From Candidatus Methylomirabilota bacterium (GTDB lineage Bacteria; Methylomirabilota; Methylomirabilia; Methylomirabilales; JACQHM01), in NCBI GenBank assembly GCA_016199025.1, contig JACQHM010000108.1, forward strand, positions 1 to 7,610: a DNA stretch of 7,610 bases. Direction: 5' to 3'. Made by a program: the position numbers and the translations under genes. The notes below the pieces were generated by a model that saw only the letters and a program-made list of their open reading frames with translations, searched no databases and was not told the origin of the DNA. This document shows positions 1-6,043 of the stretch, piece after piece (position 1 is the first letter of the stretch; every line of letters starts with the position of its first letter).

Positions 1-281
1 ACCGTGAGCTCGTCGTACAGCCCGAACAGCTCGGGCATGTGCCCGATGGCCGAGTGGACCGCCGCCGGATCCTCTGCGACGTCGAACCCGGCGACCCTGG
101 CGCGTCCGCCGTCCGGTGCGACGAGCGACGCGAGGATCCGGATGGTCGTCGTCTTCCCGGCGCCGTTCGGCCCCACGATGCCCACCCGCTCGCCGGCCTC
201 GATCCGCAGGCTGATCCCATCGGCCGCCACCACCTGCCCAAAATAGCGGGTCAGGCCGATCGTTTCCAAGACAACCGCCAT
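1..281 (-). CDS. ABC transporter ATP-binding protein, N-terminal part (runs off left edge); livG position but ABC-2-like sequence
   Basis: This is the start of an ABC ATPase, with 93 complete codons visible. The ATG at 281-279 is supported by AAGGAG nine bases upstream. It overlaps the end of the livM-type gene by 31 bases, the usual position for livG. Residues 5-15 (LETIGLTRYFG) fit a LivG or a general ABC N-terminus. The Walker A motif GPNGAGKTT is at 37-45. After it the protein does not read like LivG: there is no LFN.ITG and no G..RTFQ Q-loop. Instead it has TTTIRILASLVAPDGGRA, then AIGHMPELFGLYDELT at 78-93, typical of the ATPases that power ABC-2 exporters (CcmA/DrrA type). G+C is about 72% over 1-240 and about 50% over 241-420. 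An ABC ATPase is certain. Whether it is a Liv subunit, an exporter ATPase or an artificial join cannot be settled here. Signature, Walker B and switch His lie outside the window. Confidence 0.8.
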   Translation of the reverse strand, partial: MAVVLETIGLTRYFGQVVAADGISLRIEAGERVGIVGPNGAGKTTTIRILASLVAPDGGRARVAGFDVAEDPAAVHSAIGHMPELFGLYDELT

Positions 282-1219
282 TCCCGTGGGCTCCTTGCAA
301 AAACTTTAGAGATGGTCCAAAGACCCTCCGGCATAAAGAGGATAATGGCCAGCATGATGATCCCTAAGGTCATCTGCCATGTATACGGCGAGTACTTAAA
401 GGCGTAGGTTCGAAGGAACTCAAAGATGATAGCCCCTCCTAAAGGTGCGAACACGCTGCCGGTCCCGCCTAAGAGGGCCACGAACACAAACTCCCCCGAG
501 GTGGTCCAGTAGGCCAGTTGAGGGTCAATGTGGCCCACATTCAAGGCCACGAGCACTCCCCCAAGGCCGGCCAGGCCACCGGCCAACAGGTACGTCAGGT
601 AGATGGTGCGCTGGACTGAGATCCCCAGGTACTCAAGCCGCACCTCGTTATCCCGGATGGCCCGCACGGTGTAGCCAAGCGGTGAATCGGCGTAGCGGTG
701 GACGAAGGAGATCATGACCGTGACAGTGACGAGGGTAAAGGCATACATGGCCAGACGCAACCTGTCCGGTGGGGGGGTCAAACCAAGGATGGTGGGGGAT
801 GCGATGCCCATGCCATCGGTGCCCCCTGTGATCCCGTAGGCTTTCAGCAGGACACCATAAAGGATCATGGAAATGGCAAGGCTGAGCATGGCGAAGAAGA
901 TCTCCCGGTAGCGGGCCAAGAGGAGTCCGGTCAGGGCGGCCACGGCGATGCTGGTCGCCATCCCCAGCCCGGCGAGGACGACGGCTTCCTGGATTTCCAA
1001 GAGCTTCATGGCAAAGCCGACCGTATAGGCGCTGGTGGCAAAGAACAACCCCTGGCCGAAGGAGACCAGTCCAGCGTGCATCAGGAGGACCACGCTTAAG
1101 ACCACCAATCCCTTGGCCAGGGCCAGCGTCAGCAGGAAGAGAATCCACTTGGGCAGCACAAGCCCTAACCCCAGGAAGAGGAGCAGCATCGCCAGGGTGA
1201 CCCCGAGCACCAGCCTCAT
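251..1219 (-). CDS. livM: LivM-type ABC transporter permease of set 2
   Basis: This is one of the two inner-membrane permease subunits of a branched-chain amino acid type importer; with LivH it forms the channel for solute delivered by the periplasmic binding protein. The 322 residues are normal for LivM. The N-terminus is very hydrophobic (about residues 1-60), followed by the LivM-typical stretch with HAGLVSFGQGLFFATSAY at 48-65. The cytoplasmic coupling loop that contacts the ATPase is at about 182-202 (RAIRDNEVRLEYLGI). The late glycine-rich segment ALLGGTGSVFAPLGGA is at 248-263 and MPEGLW near the end at 296-301. It starts in an ATGA overlap with the upstream livH-type gene, with GGGAGGAGG ten bases before the ATG. 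Its stop lies inside the following ATPase gene. The last 180 bases are more AT-rich than the rest of the window. Family assignment is firm; substrate is unknown. Confidence 0.95.
   Translation of the reverse strand: MRLVLGVTLAMLLLFLGLGLVLPKWILFLLTLALAKGLVVLSVVLLMHAGLVSFGQGLFFATSAYTVGFAMKLLEIQEAVVLAGLGMATSIAVAALTGLLLARYREIFFAMLSLAISMILYGVLLKAYGITGGTDGMGIASPTILGLTPPPDRLRLAMYAFTLVTVTVMISFVHRYADSPLGYTVRAIRDNEVRLEYLGISVQRTIYLTYLLAGGLAGLGGVLVALNVGHIDPQLAYWTTSGEFVFVALLGGTGSVFAPLGGAIIFEFLRTYAFKYSPYTWQMTLGIIMLAIILFMPEGLWTISKVFARSPREWRLSWKRSA
291..296 (-). promoter_or_regulatory. Ribosome binding site of the leftmost ABC ATPase gene
   Basis: On the minus strand this reads AAGGAG, nine bases before the ATG at 281-279. 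It lies inside the last codons of the livM-type gene and decides the start of the next ATPase. Confidence 0.7.
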
Positions 1220-2112
1220 ATCCGTCGCACCTCCTCCCGGGCGAACAGGCCGTGGGGTCGGACCAGCAGCACCACCGCCATCACCAGGTAGATGGTGAAC
1301 AGCTCCAAGACCGGGAACACGTGGACCATGGCCGCCCGGACCAGCCCGACGATAAGGGCCCCCAACGCCGCTCCTTCCAGGCTCCCCAGCCCACCAATGA
1401 CCACGACGGCGAAGGCCAGGACGATCACCTCCACGGCGATGCCAGGCACGACGGCGATCATCGGCGCGGTGAACGCGCCACCCAGGGCCGCCAGCATGGC
1501 CCCCAGGGTGAAGGCCACGACGAAGACCCGGGACACATTCACCCCCATCGCCGTGCTGATCTCTGGATCGTAGATCACGGCCACCACCAGCCGGCCGAAA
1601 CGGGTCCTTGTGACGAACAGCCAGAGGAGCACGCCGGCCAAGAGGGCCACGGCGAAGAGCAGGAAGCTGTACCAGGGGTAGATGATACCACCCAGCCGGA
1701 CCTGGCCGAGGAGACCGTAGGGCTTATAGGCGTAGTAGGGGTTCACACCCCAGACGAGCTTAACGACATCCTCCAGGATTAAAAACAAGGCGTAGGTGAC
1801 GAGGAGCTGGAAGACCTGATCGCGTCCATACATCCAGCGAAGCAGCCCCCGTTCGATGAGCGGCCCCGAGATCAGCCCGACCACCAGGGCGGCGCCGAGC
1901 AGGACGAGGTAACTGCCCTGAGGCCAGAAGCCCCGCCCGAAATAGGCGATCACCAGGGAGGCGCCGGCGTAGGCCCCCAGGGTGTACAAGCTGCCATGGG
2001 CGATGTTCAGGATGCGCATCACACCGTAAATCAGTGTCAGACCTGACGAAATGAGAAACAACCACGAGGCGAAGATGACACCGTCCACGGCGATGATGAT
2101 CAACGTGTTCAT
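1216..2112 (-). CDS. livH: LivH-type ABC transporter permease of set 2
   Basis: This is an inner-membrane permease subunit, partner of the following LivM-type protein. Its 298 residues are typical for LivH. The diagnostic segment SSGLTLIYGVMRILNIAHGS is at 22-41 near the N-terminus. About eight hydrophobic segments follow, with a late glycine-rich helix VVVIGGLGSLEGAALGALIVG at about 236-256 and a C-terminal VRPHGLF at 284-290. The coupling loop (about 173-193) is divergent: it reads GRLVVAVIYDPEISTAMGVNV where most LivH proteins have an RA..QD...A.LMGI pattern, so the usual Arg and Gln are missing while the closing AMGVNV remains. The ATG start is 21 bases after the stop of the binding protein gene; a weak GGAG/ACGGAAAG is the only visible ribosome site. 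The stop overlaps the livM start (ATGA). Family is clear; the altered loop may reflect a different ATPase partner. Confidence 0.95.
   Translation of the reverse strand: MNTLIIIAVDGVIFASWLFLISSGLTLIYGVMRILNIAHGSLYTLGAYAGASLVIAYFGRGFWPQGSYLVLLGAALVVGLISGPLIERGLLRWMYGRDQVFQLLVTYALFLILEDVVKLVWGVNPYYAYKPYGLLGQVRLGGIIYPWYSFLLFAVALLAGVLLWLFVTRTRFGRLVVAVIYDPEISTAMGVNVSRVFVVAFTLGAMLAALGGAFTAPMIAVVPGIAVEVIVLAFAVVVIGGLGSLEGAALGALIVGLVRAAMVHVFPVLELFTIYLVMAVVLLVRPHGLFAREEVRRI
1230..1238 (-). promoter_or_regulatory. Ribosome binding site of set 2 livM
   Basis: The minus strand reads GGGAGGAGG, ten bases before the ATG at 1219-1217. It lies inside the 3' end of the livH-type gene and suits coupled re-initiation at the ATGA overlap. 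Confidence 0.65.
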
Positions 2113-2133
2113 CAGCGCTTTCCGTCTCCAGTC

Positions 2134-3471
2134 TCAGGGACACTTGGCGCCCGGGAACCCCCGCTTGATCCAGTCCTCGCTGGCCATCCCCTCAGGGGGG
2201 TTGACGCACTCAGCCGGGAATTCGATCACGTTGGTGAGCTTCACCTCCCCCGTCGCCGGGTCGAACGGACCGGTGATGCCGAAGACCGATGGCTCCACCC
2301 CCTGGTGTCCTTTGCCCAACACCATTTTGATAGGGCCGCTGGGGGTCTCAAACTCCAGATGTTCAAAAGCGGCGATGACCTGAACGATCGTGGGCCACCT
2401 GCCCTTGTTCGCGGCGATGGCCTTTTCGAAGGCGGCCTTCACCCCGAGGAGGGCCTGGGACATGTGGTACGAGGGGTAGACGGGGCGGACGCCGTAGCGG
2501 TCCTTGTAGATGTTGACAAACCAGTCGTTCAGTTTGCTCTTGGGGGCCAGGGCGCCGTGGGGACCCCGGGCCGCAATGACCACCCCCGGCGGGATGTCCC
2601 GCTCCAGGCGGGGCAGCATGGTGTCGCCGGTGGTGAGGACCAGAAGGCTTTGCTCGGCCAGGCCCCGGGGCGTGGCCTGGATGACCAGCCCTTCCAGATC
2701 TCCTCCCCAGAAGCTGGAATGGATGACATCAGGGCGGGCCGCCAAAAGGGCCGAGAGCTCGGCCGAGTACTCCCCGGCGAAGAGCCGGGGGAACTGTTCA
2801 CTGACCACCCGGACATCGGGTTTGAGCTTCAGCACCGAGTCACGGAAGGTCGCCCAGGAGTCTTGGCCCCAGGCGTAATTCTGATTGATCCCGGCGATGG
2901 TCTTCAAGTTCGGCTTCACTTTACGCACGTAGCGCGCCGCGCCGACATTGTCGATGATCTGATGACCCTTTGTGCGGAAGACATACTTGTAACTCTTCTC
3001 CTCGAAGATCCGATTGGTCCCACAGTCAAAGAGGACGGTCAGCGTCTTGAGCTCTTCGGCCACGGGTGCCACGGCCAGGCAGTCAGCGCTGGAGATATAC
3101 CCGATGACCAGGTCCACCTTTTCGTCCAGGACCAGCCTTCTCAGTTCGGCCACCTGTTTGTCAGCCCCACCGGCCTCGTCGATGGAGACAGCCCGGATGG
3201 GGACCCCACCGATGCCGGGCTTGTCGTAGGGGGCCGGTGCCTTGCCGGCGTTGATCACCTCGATCAAGACCTCGGCGGCGTTGCGGGATGGGATACCGAA
3301 GGGGGAGGCGGCGGCTCCCGAGAGGAAGGAAACGATCCCGATCTTTAGGTGGGATGGGGCGCCGGGCACCGCCTGGGACGCGGCTTCTGTCGAGATCAGG
3401 GAGAGCATGCCGCTGACCAGCACCATAACTACCCATCGCTTCAGCGCGAGAACCTGCTTCAACGGTCTCAT
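2134..3471 (-). CDS. LivK-type periplasmic substrate-binding protein of set 2
   Basis: This is the extracytoplasmic solute-binding protein of the second importer (type I fold, Peripla_BP_6/LivK family). A Sec signal peptide covers about residues 1-34: Arg/Lys at the start, hydrophobic core VVMVLVSGMLSL, likely cut after ASQA. No lipobox cysteine is seen, so it should be soluble in the periplasm. Mature domain 1 begins LKIGIVSFLSGAAA (42-55). GYISSADC (124-131) and DCGTN (149-153) fall where LivJ ligand-contacting loops lie, and INQNYAWGQDSW (195-206) is the domain 2 motif with the contact Tyr. It has 445 residues, longer than E. coli LivJ/LivK, mainly in the C-terminal third. Four cysteines (131, 150, 422, 444) could form disulfides. 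The ATG follows a GGGGG run eight bases upstream and AGGAG fourteen bases upstream. Substrate cannot be inferred; placement directly before livH/livM ties it to set 2. Confidence 0.93.
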   Translation of the reverse strand: MRPLKQVLALKRWVVMVLVSGMLSLISTEAASQAVPGAPSHLKIGIVSFLSGAAASPFGIPSRNAAEVLIEVINAGKAPAPYDKPGIGGVPIRAVSIDEAGGADKQVAELRRLVLDEKVDLVIGYISSADCLAVAPVAEELKTLTVLFDCGTNRIFEEKSYKYVFRTKGHQIIDNVGAARYVRKVKPNLKTIAGINQNYAWGQDSWATFRDSVLKLKPDVRVVSEQFPRLFAGEYSAELSALLAARPDVIHSSFWGGDLEGLVIQATPRGLAEQSLLVLTTGDTMLPRLERDIPPGVVIAARGPHGALAPKSKLNDWFVNIYKDRYGVRPVYPSYHMSQALLGVKAAFEKAIAANKGRWPTIVQVIAAFEHLEFETPSGPIKMVLGKGHQGVEPSVFGITGPFDPATGEVKLTNVIEFPAECVNPPEGMASEDWIKRGFPGAKCP

Positions 3472-3540
3472 GGCCTTTTCCCCCTCTCCTGTGGAAAGAA
3501 TGTACCGTGGTTGATGCCAGTGAAGGTTCCAAACTCCTTC
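3472..3540. other. 69-base spacer between the two importer gene sets
   Basis: This is the longest gene-free stretch in the window. On the minus strand it holds the purine-rich leader of the set 2 binding protein gene near 3480-3490. A weak GAAGG...CCTTC pairing (five base pairs, nine-base loop) sits just after the LivF stop codon and lacks a T run. No promoter with acceptable -35/-10 spacing is visible, so read-through from set 1 is the simplest reading, but a weak internal promoter is not excluded. Confidence 0.5.
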
Positions 3541-4245
3541 TTAGAGGCCCAGGTAGGCGCGGCGGAGATCGGCATCGGCCAGGAGCTCTTTCCCCTTCCC
3601 CGTCAGGACGATCCGACCATTTTCTAACACATACCCCCGATCGGCTAAGGAAAGGGCGTGGTGGACGTTTTGCTCGACCAGGAGGATCGTGGTCCCCTGC
3701 TGGTTGATCTCCTTCACAATCTCGAAGCATTTCTTGACCATCAGAGGAGCAAGCCCCAGGGAGGGTTCGTCAAGCAAAAGGAGCCTGGGCCGGGCCATCA
3801 ACCCCCGCCCGATGGCGAGCATCTGCTGCTCCCCGCCGCTTAAACTGTTGGCCAGCTCGGCCTTCTTCTCCTCCAGGACGGGGAGGAGCTGGAAGACCCA
3901 CTCCAGGCTCTTCCTCTTCCATCTCCTGGCCTCCATCGTGTAGCAGCCCATCTCCAGATTCTCCAAGACCGTCATGAAGGGGAAGAGCCTCCTCCCCTCG
4001 GGGATCTGAACGATCCCCTGCTCCACGATCCGGTGGGGAGGGAGGAGGTCGATACGCCGTCCCTGGAAGCGGATCTCCCCGTTCGAGGGTTTCAAGAGGC
4101 CGGAGATGGTGTTCAAGGCGGTGGACTTCCCCGAGGCGTTGGAGCCGACCAGGGCCACGATCCCCCCCTCCTCGACCTTGAGAGAGACCTGGTAAAGGCA
4201 TTGGACATCGCCGTAGGAGACGTCGATAGCATCCACCTCAAGCAA
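3541..4245 (-). CDS. livF: LivF-type ABC transporter ATP-binding protein of set 1
   Basis: This is the second ATPase subunit of the first importer; it pairs with the LivG half of the preceding fusion protein and hydrolyses ATP at the inner face of the membrane. Its 234 residues are the usual LivF length. Walker A is GSNASGKST at 34-42. The LivF-typical Q-loop region VQIPEGRRLFPFMTVLENL is at 79-97, signature LSGGEQQ at 135-141 and Walker B LLLLDEP at 155-161. The switch position reads LLVEQN (188-193), with Gln where other ABC ATPases have His, as is normal in LivF. The start is TTG (4245-4243), inside the end of the fusion gene (8-base overlap); GGGGAGGA stands eight bases upstream and the next in-frame Met is residue 91, after Walker A, so TTG is well supported. 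Asn-Ala-Ser in the P-loop is a mild variation. Confidence 0.95.
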   Translation of the reverse strand: MLEVDAIDVSYGDVQCLYQVSLKVEEGGIVALVGSNASGKSTALNTISGLLKPSNGEIRFQGRRIDLLPPHRIVEQGIVQIPEGRRLFPFMTVLENLEMGCYTMEARRWKRKSLEWVFQLLPVLEEKKAELANSLSGGEQQMLAIGRGLMARPRLLLLDEPSLGLAPLMVKKCFEIVKEINQQGTTILLVEQNVHHALSLADRGYVLENGRIVLTGKGKELLADADLRRAYLGL

Positions 4246-6043
4246 CGAGGTATTCCTCCCCGAGATAGGCCTCGATCACCTTCCGATCCTTGGCAACCTC
4301 GGCCGGGCTCCCTTCGGCAATCTTCACCCCGTGGTGGAGGACCATGATCCGGTCGCAGAGGGACATGATGGCTGCCATCACATGCTCGATGACGAGGAGG
4401 GTCACCCCCTGGGCCCTGATCCCTTGGATGAGCTGGATCATGTCGGCGATCTCCCGGGGGTTCAGGCCGGCCATGACCTCGTCGAGGAGTAAAAGCTCCG
4501 GCTTGGTGGCTAACGCACGGCCAAGTTCCAGGCGCTTCCGATCGGCGATGGTCAGGTCCCTCGCCAGCATCTCCCGCTTGGTCCAAAGCCCTACCAGCTC
4601 CAGGATCCCCAAGGCCTCCTCTTTTGCTACTCCTTCTCTTTCCGTCCGGCAGAAGGCACCGATCGTCACGTTCTCCAGGACGGAGAGGTTCCCGAAGGGC
4701 TTCACCAACTGGAACGTCCGTCCGATGCCCTTCAGGCAGATCTTATGAGGCCGCCCCAGGTTCGTGATCTCCTCCCCTTTGAAGAGGATAGTCCCTCCAT
4801 CGATGTGGTGGAACCCGGTGATCACATTAAAGAGGGTCGTCTTCCCCGCCCCGTTCGGTCCGATGAGGCCGAGGATCTCCCCCTCTCTCACCGAGAAGTC
4901 CACACGGTTCACCGCCGCTAAGCCGCCGAACCGCTTGATCACCCCTCTCCCTTCCAGGAGGAGGGGGGAAGGGGAAAAAGGAGTGGGGGCCTCCCGGACC
5001 TCAGCCTTCGGTGCAGCTTCAGGGACAGCCGAGGGAATGTCCTTCCTCATCCCCGGGAGCCGCTTCAGGAGCCTCCGATAGTACCCCCTGACCATGGCGA
5101 TGACCCCTTGGGGCATGAGGATCACCACCACGATCAGGAGGCACCCGTAGATGAAGAAGTGGAGGCCCCGATAGGTTCCTCCCAGCCAGGCCCGGAGGAA
5201 CTCGTTCAAAGGGGTGACCAGAGAGGAACCAAGGATCGGGCCGGCCGCCGTCCCCACCCCTCCGATGATGGCGACCAGGGCGAGCTGGATGGAGAGGTCC
5301 AGGGCGAACACGCTGTAGGGCTCGATGAACAGGATGTACTGAGCATAGAAGACGCCGCCCATCCCCGTGAGGGAGGCGCTGATCAGGGCGGCGAAGAGCT
5401 TTGACCGGGTGGCGTTGATCCCTAGGGCCTCGGCGGCCTCCTCATCCTCACGGACAGCCGCAAGAGCGTGCCCCAGCTTGGATCGTTCGATCAGGAGCGT
5501 GGTCCCGAGCACCGTAGCCATCAAGGCGAAGGCCAAGTAGGCATAGGGGGTCTTCCCCCGGAACATGAGGGTCCCCAAGCCTGGCTTAAAAGGGATCAGG
5601 ATGCCGACCGAGCCTTGGGTCAAATCCCGAAAGTAGATGACCAGGATCCGGAGGACCTCGGCGAAAGCGATGGTGGCTAGAGAAAAGAAGGGCCCGCGCA
5701 GGCGAAAGCAGGGGTAGCTGACGATGAGGGCCGTCAGGGCAGCCAGGAGGGCCCCTGTCATAACGCCGAGCCAGGGGGAGATCTGAAAGGTGACGTACAA
5801 GAGAGTGGAGGTGTACGCCCCGATCCCGAAGAAGGCGGCATGCCCCAGGGAGAGCTGCCCGGCGTAGCCCCCCAGGAGGTTCCATGCCCCGGCCCGGGCG
5901 GCGTAGAAGAAGGTCATGATCCCCACATGGGCGTAGAAGGGGTTCTGGATCAGAAGGGGTGCTAACGCCAAGAGGACCAGACCTGTGAAGGGCACGTAGA
6001 ACCCGGGATCGCCGAAGCCCCTCACCGCCCCTCTGATGCTCAT
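4238..6043 (-). CDS. Fused LivM permease - LivG ATPase of set 1
   Basis: One 601-residue protein combines a LivM-type permease and a LivG-type ATPase. Residues 1-320 are LivM: hydrophobic segments from about 14, AGQLSLGHAAFFGIGAYTS (61-79), coupling loop AVREDEEAAEALGIN (196-210), LVAIIGGVGTAAGPILG (256-272) and MPQGVIAM (310-317). A Pro/Ala-rich, charged linker spans about 321-361. The ATPase follows: Walker A GPNGAGKTT 395-403, Q-loop GRTFQ with Q445, Walker B LLLLDE 517-522, switch His in VIEH (H554). The signature position reads LTIADRKRLELGRAL (497-511) instead of LSGGQ, followed by DEVMAGL; as I recall this variant occurs in a LivG subgroup. The ATG lies in an ATGA overlap with livH, with AGGAGG ten bases upstream. 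The frame is open further upstream, but only as a shadow of livH. Permease/ATPase fusions of this family are known elsewhere. The protein should sit in the inner membrane with the ATPase in the cytoplasm. Confidence 0.93.
   Translation of the reverse strand: MSIRGAVRGFGDPGFYVPFTGLVLLALAPLLIQNPFYAHVGIMTFFYAARAGAWNLLGGYAGQLSLGHAAFFGIGAYTSTLLYVTFQISPWLGVMTGALLAALTALIVSYPCFRLRGPFFSLATIAFAEVLRILVIYFRDLTQGSVGILIPFKPGLGTLMFRGKTPYAYLAFALMATVLGTTLLIERSKLGHALAAVREDEEAAEALGINATRSKLFAALISASLTGMGGVFYAQYILFIEPYSVFALDLSIQLALVAIIGGVGTAAGPILGSSLVTPLNEFLRAWLGGTYRGLHFFIYGCLLIVVVILMPQGVIAMVRGYYRRLLKRLPGMRKDIPSAVPEAAPKAEVREAPTPFSPSPLLLEGRGVIKRFGGLAAVNRVDFSVREGEILGLIGPNGAGKTTLFNVITGFHHIDGGTILFKGEEITNLGRPHKICLKGIGRTFQLVKPFGNLSVLENVTIGAFCRTEREGVAKEEALGILELVGLWTKREMLARDLTIADRKRLELGRALATKPELLLLDEVMAGLNPREIADMIQLIQGIRAQGVTLLVIEHVMAAIMSLCDRIMVLHHGVKIAEGSPAEVAKDRKVIEAYLGEEYLVA
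4254..4261 (-). promoter_or_regulatory. Ribosome binding site supporting the TTG start of livF
   Basis: The minus strand reads GGGGAGGA, eight bases before the TTG. It lies in the codons for the C-terminal GEEY of the fusion protein. Its strength and spacing are the main support for the non-ATG start. Confidence 0.75.
4940..4981. repeat. Imperfect GC-rich inverted repeat inside the fusion linker
   Basis: On the plus strand a pyrimidine arm CCCCTCTCCCTTCC (4942-4955) is followed by a purine arm, GGAGGAGGGGGGAAGGGG (4957-4974), that can fold back on it with mismatches and G-U pairs. It encodes about residues 355-368 of the fusion, the end of the linker and the first residues of the LivG part. 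It looks like the CCCTCTCCC/GGGAGAGGG palindromes that are common between genes in GC-rich bacteria. The protein it encodes (LLLEGRGVI) is also an acceptable LivG start, so the resemblance may be chance. Confidence 0.35.

Noticed and set aside
150..176. Near-identical P-loop DNA at the left-edge ATPase (about 150-176) and the LivG half (about 4835-4861), as a possible direct repeat
   Set aside because: The similarity follows from the shared Walker A protein motif GPNGAGKTT and does not extend beyond it.
1252..1782. Plus-strand open frame of 176 codons, rich in His, Gln, Asp and Gly
   Set aside because: It is a shadow of the set 2 LivH permease. The His/Gln/Asp bias is what results from reading hydrophobic permease codons in antisense.
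2305..3348. Long plus-strand open frame of 347 codons opposite the set 2 binding protein
   Set aside because: It is antisense to a convincing signal-peptide-bearing gene, and its Asp/Gly/His-rich translation shows no family motif. Long antisense frames are common in GC-rich DNA.
3472..3540. Possible promoter or terminator between the two gene sets
   Set aside because: TACATT-like and TTGGAA-like boxes are 22 bases apart, too far for a normal promoter. The only hairpin is five base pairs with no T run.
5048..5050. Internal ATG (Met332 of the fusion) as a separate livG start
   Set aside because: A GGGG directly abuts the ATG and the better GGAGG lies about 20 bases upstream, so spacing is poor. 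The frame is continuous with livM and no stop separates them.
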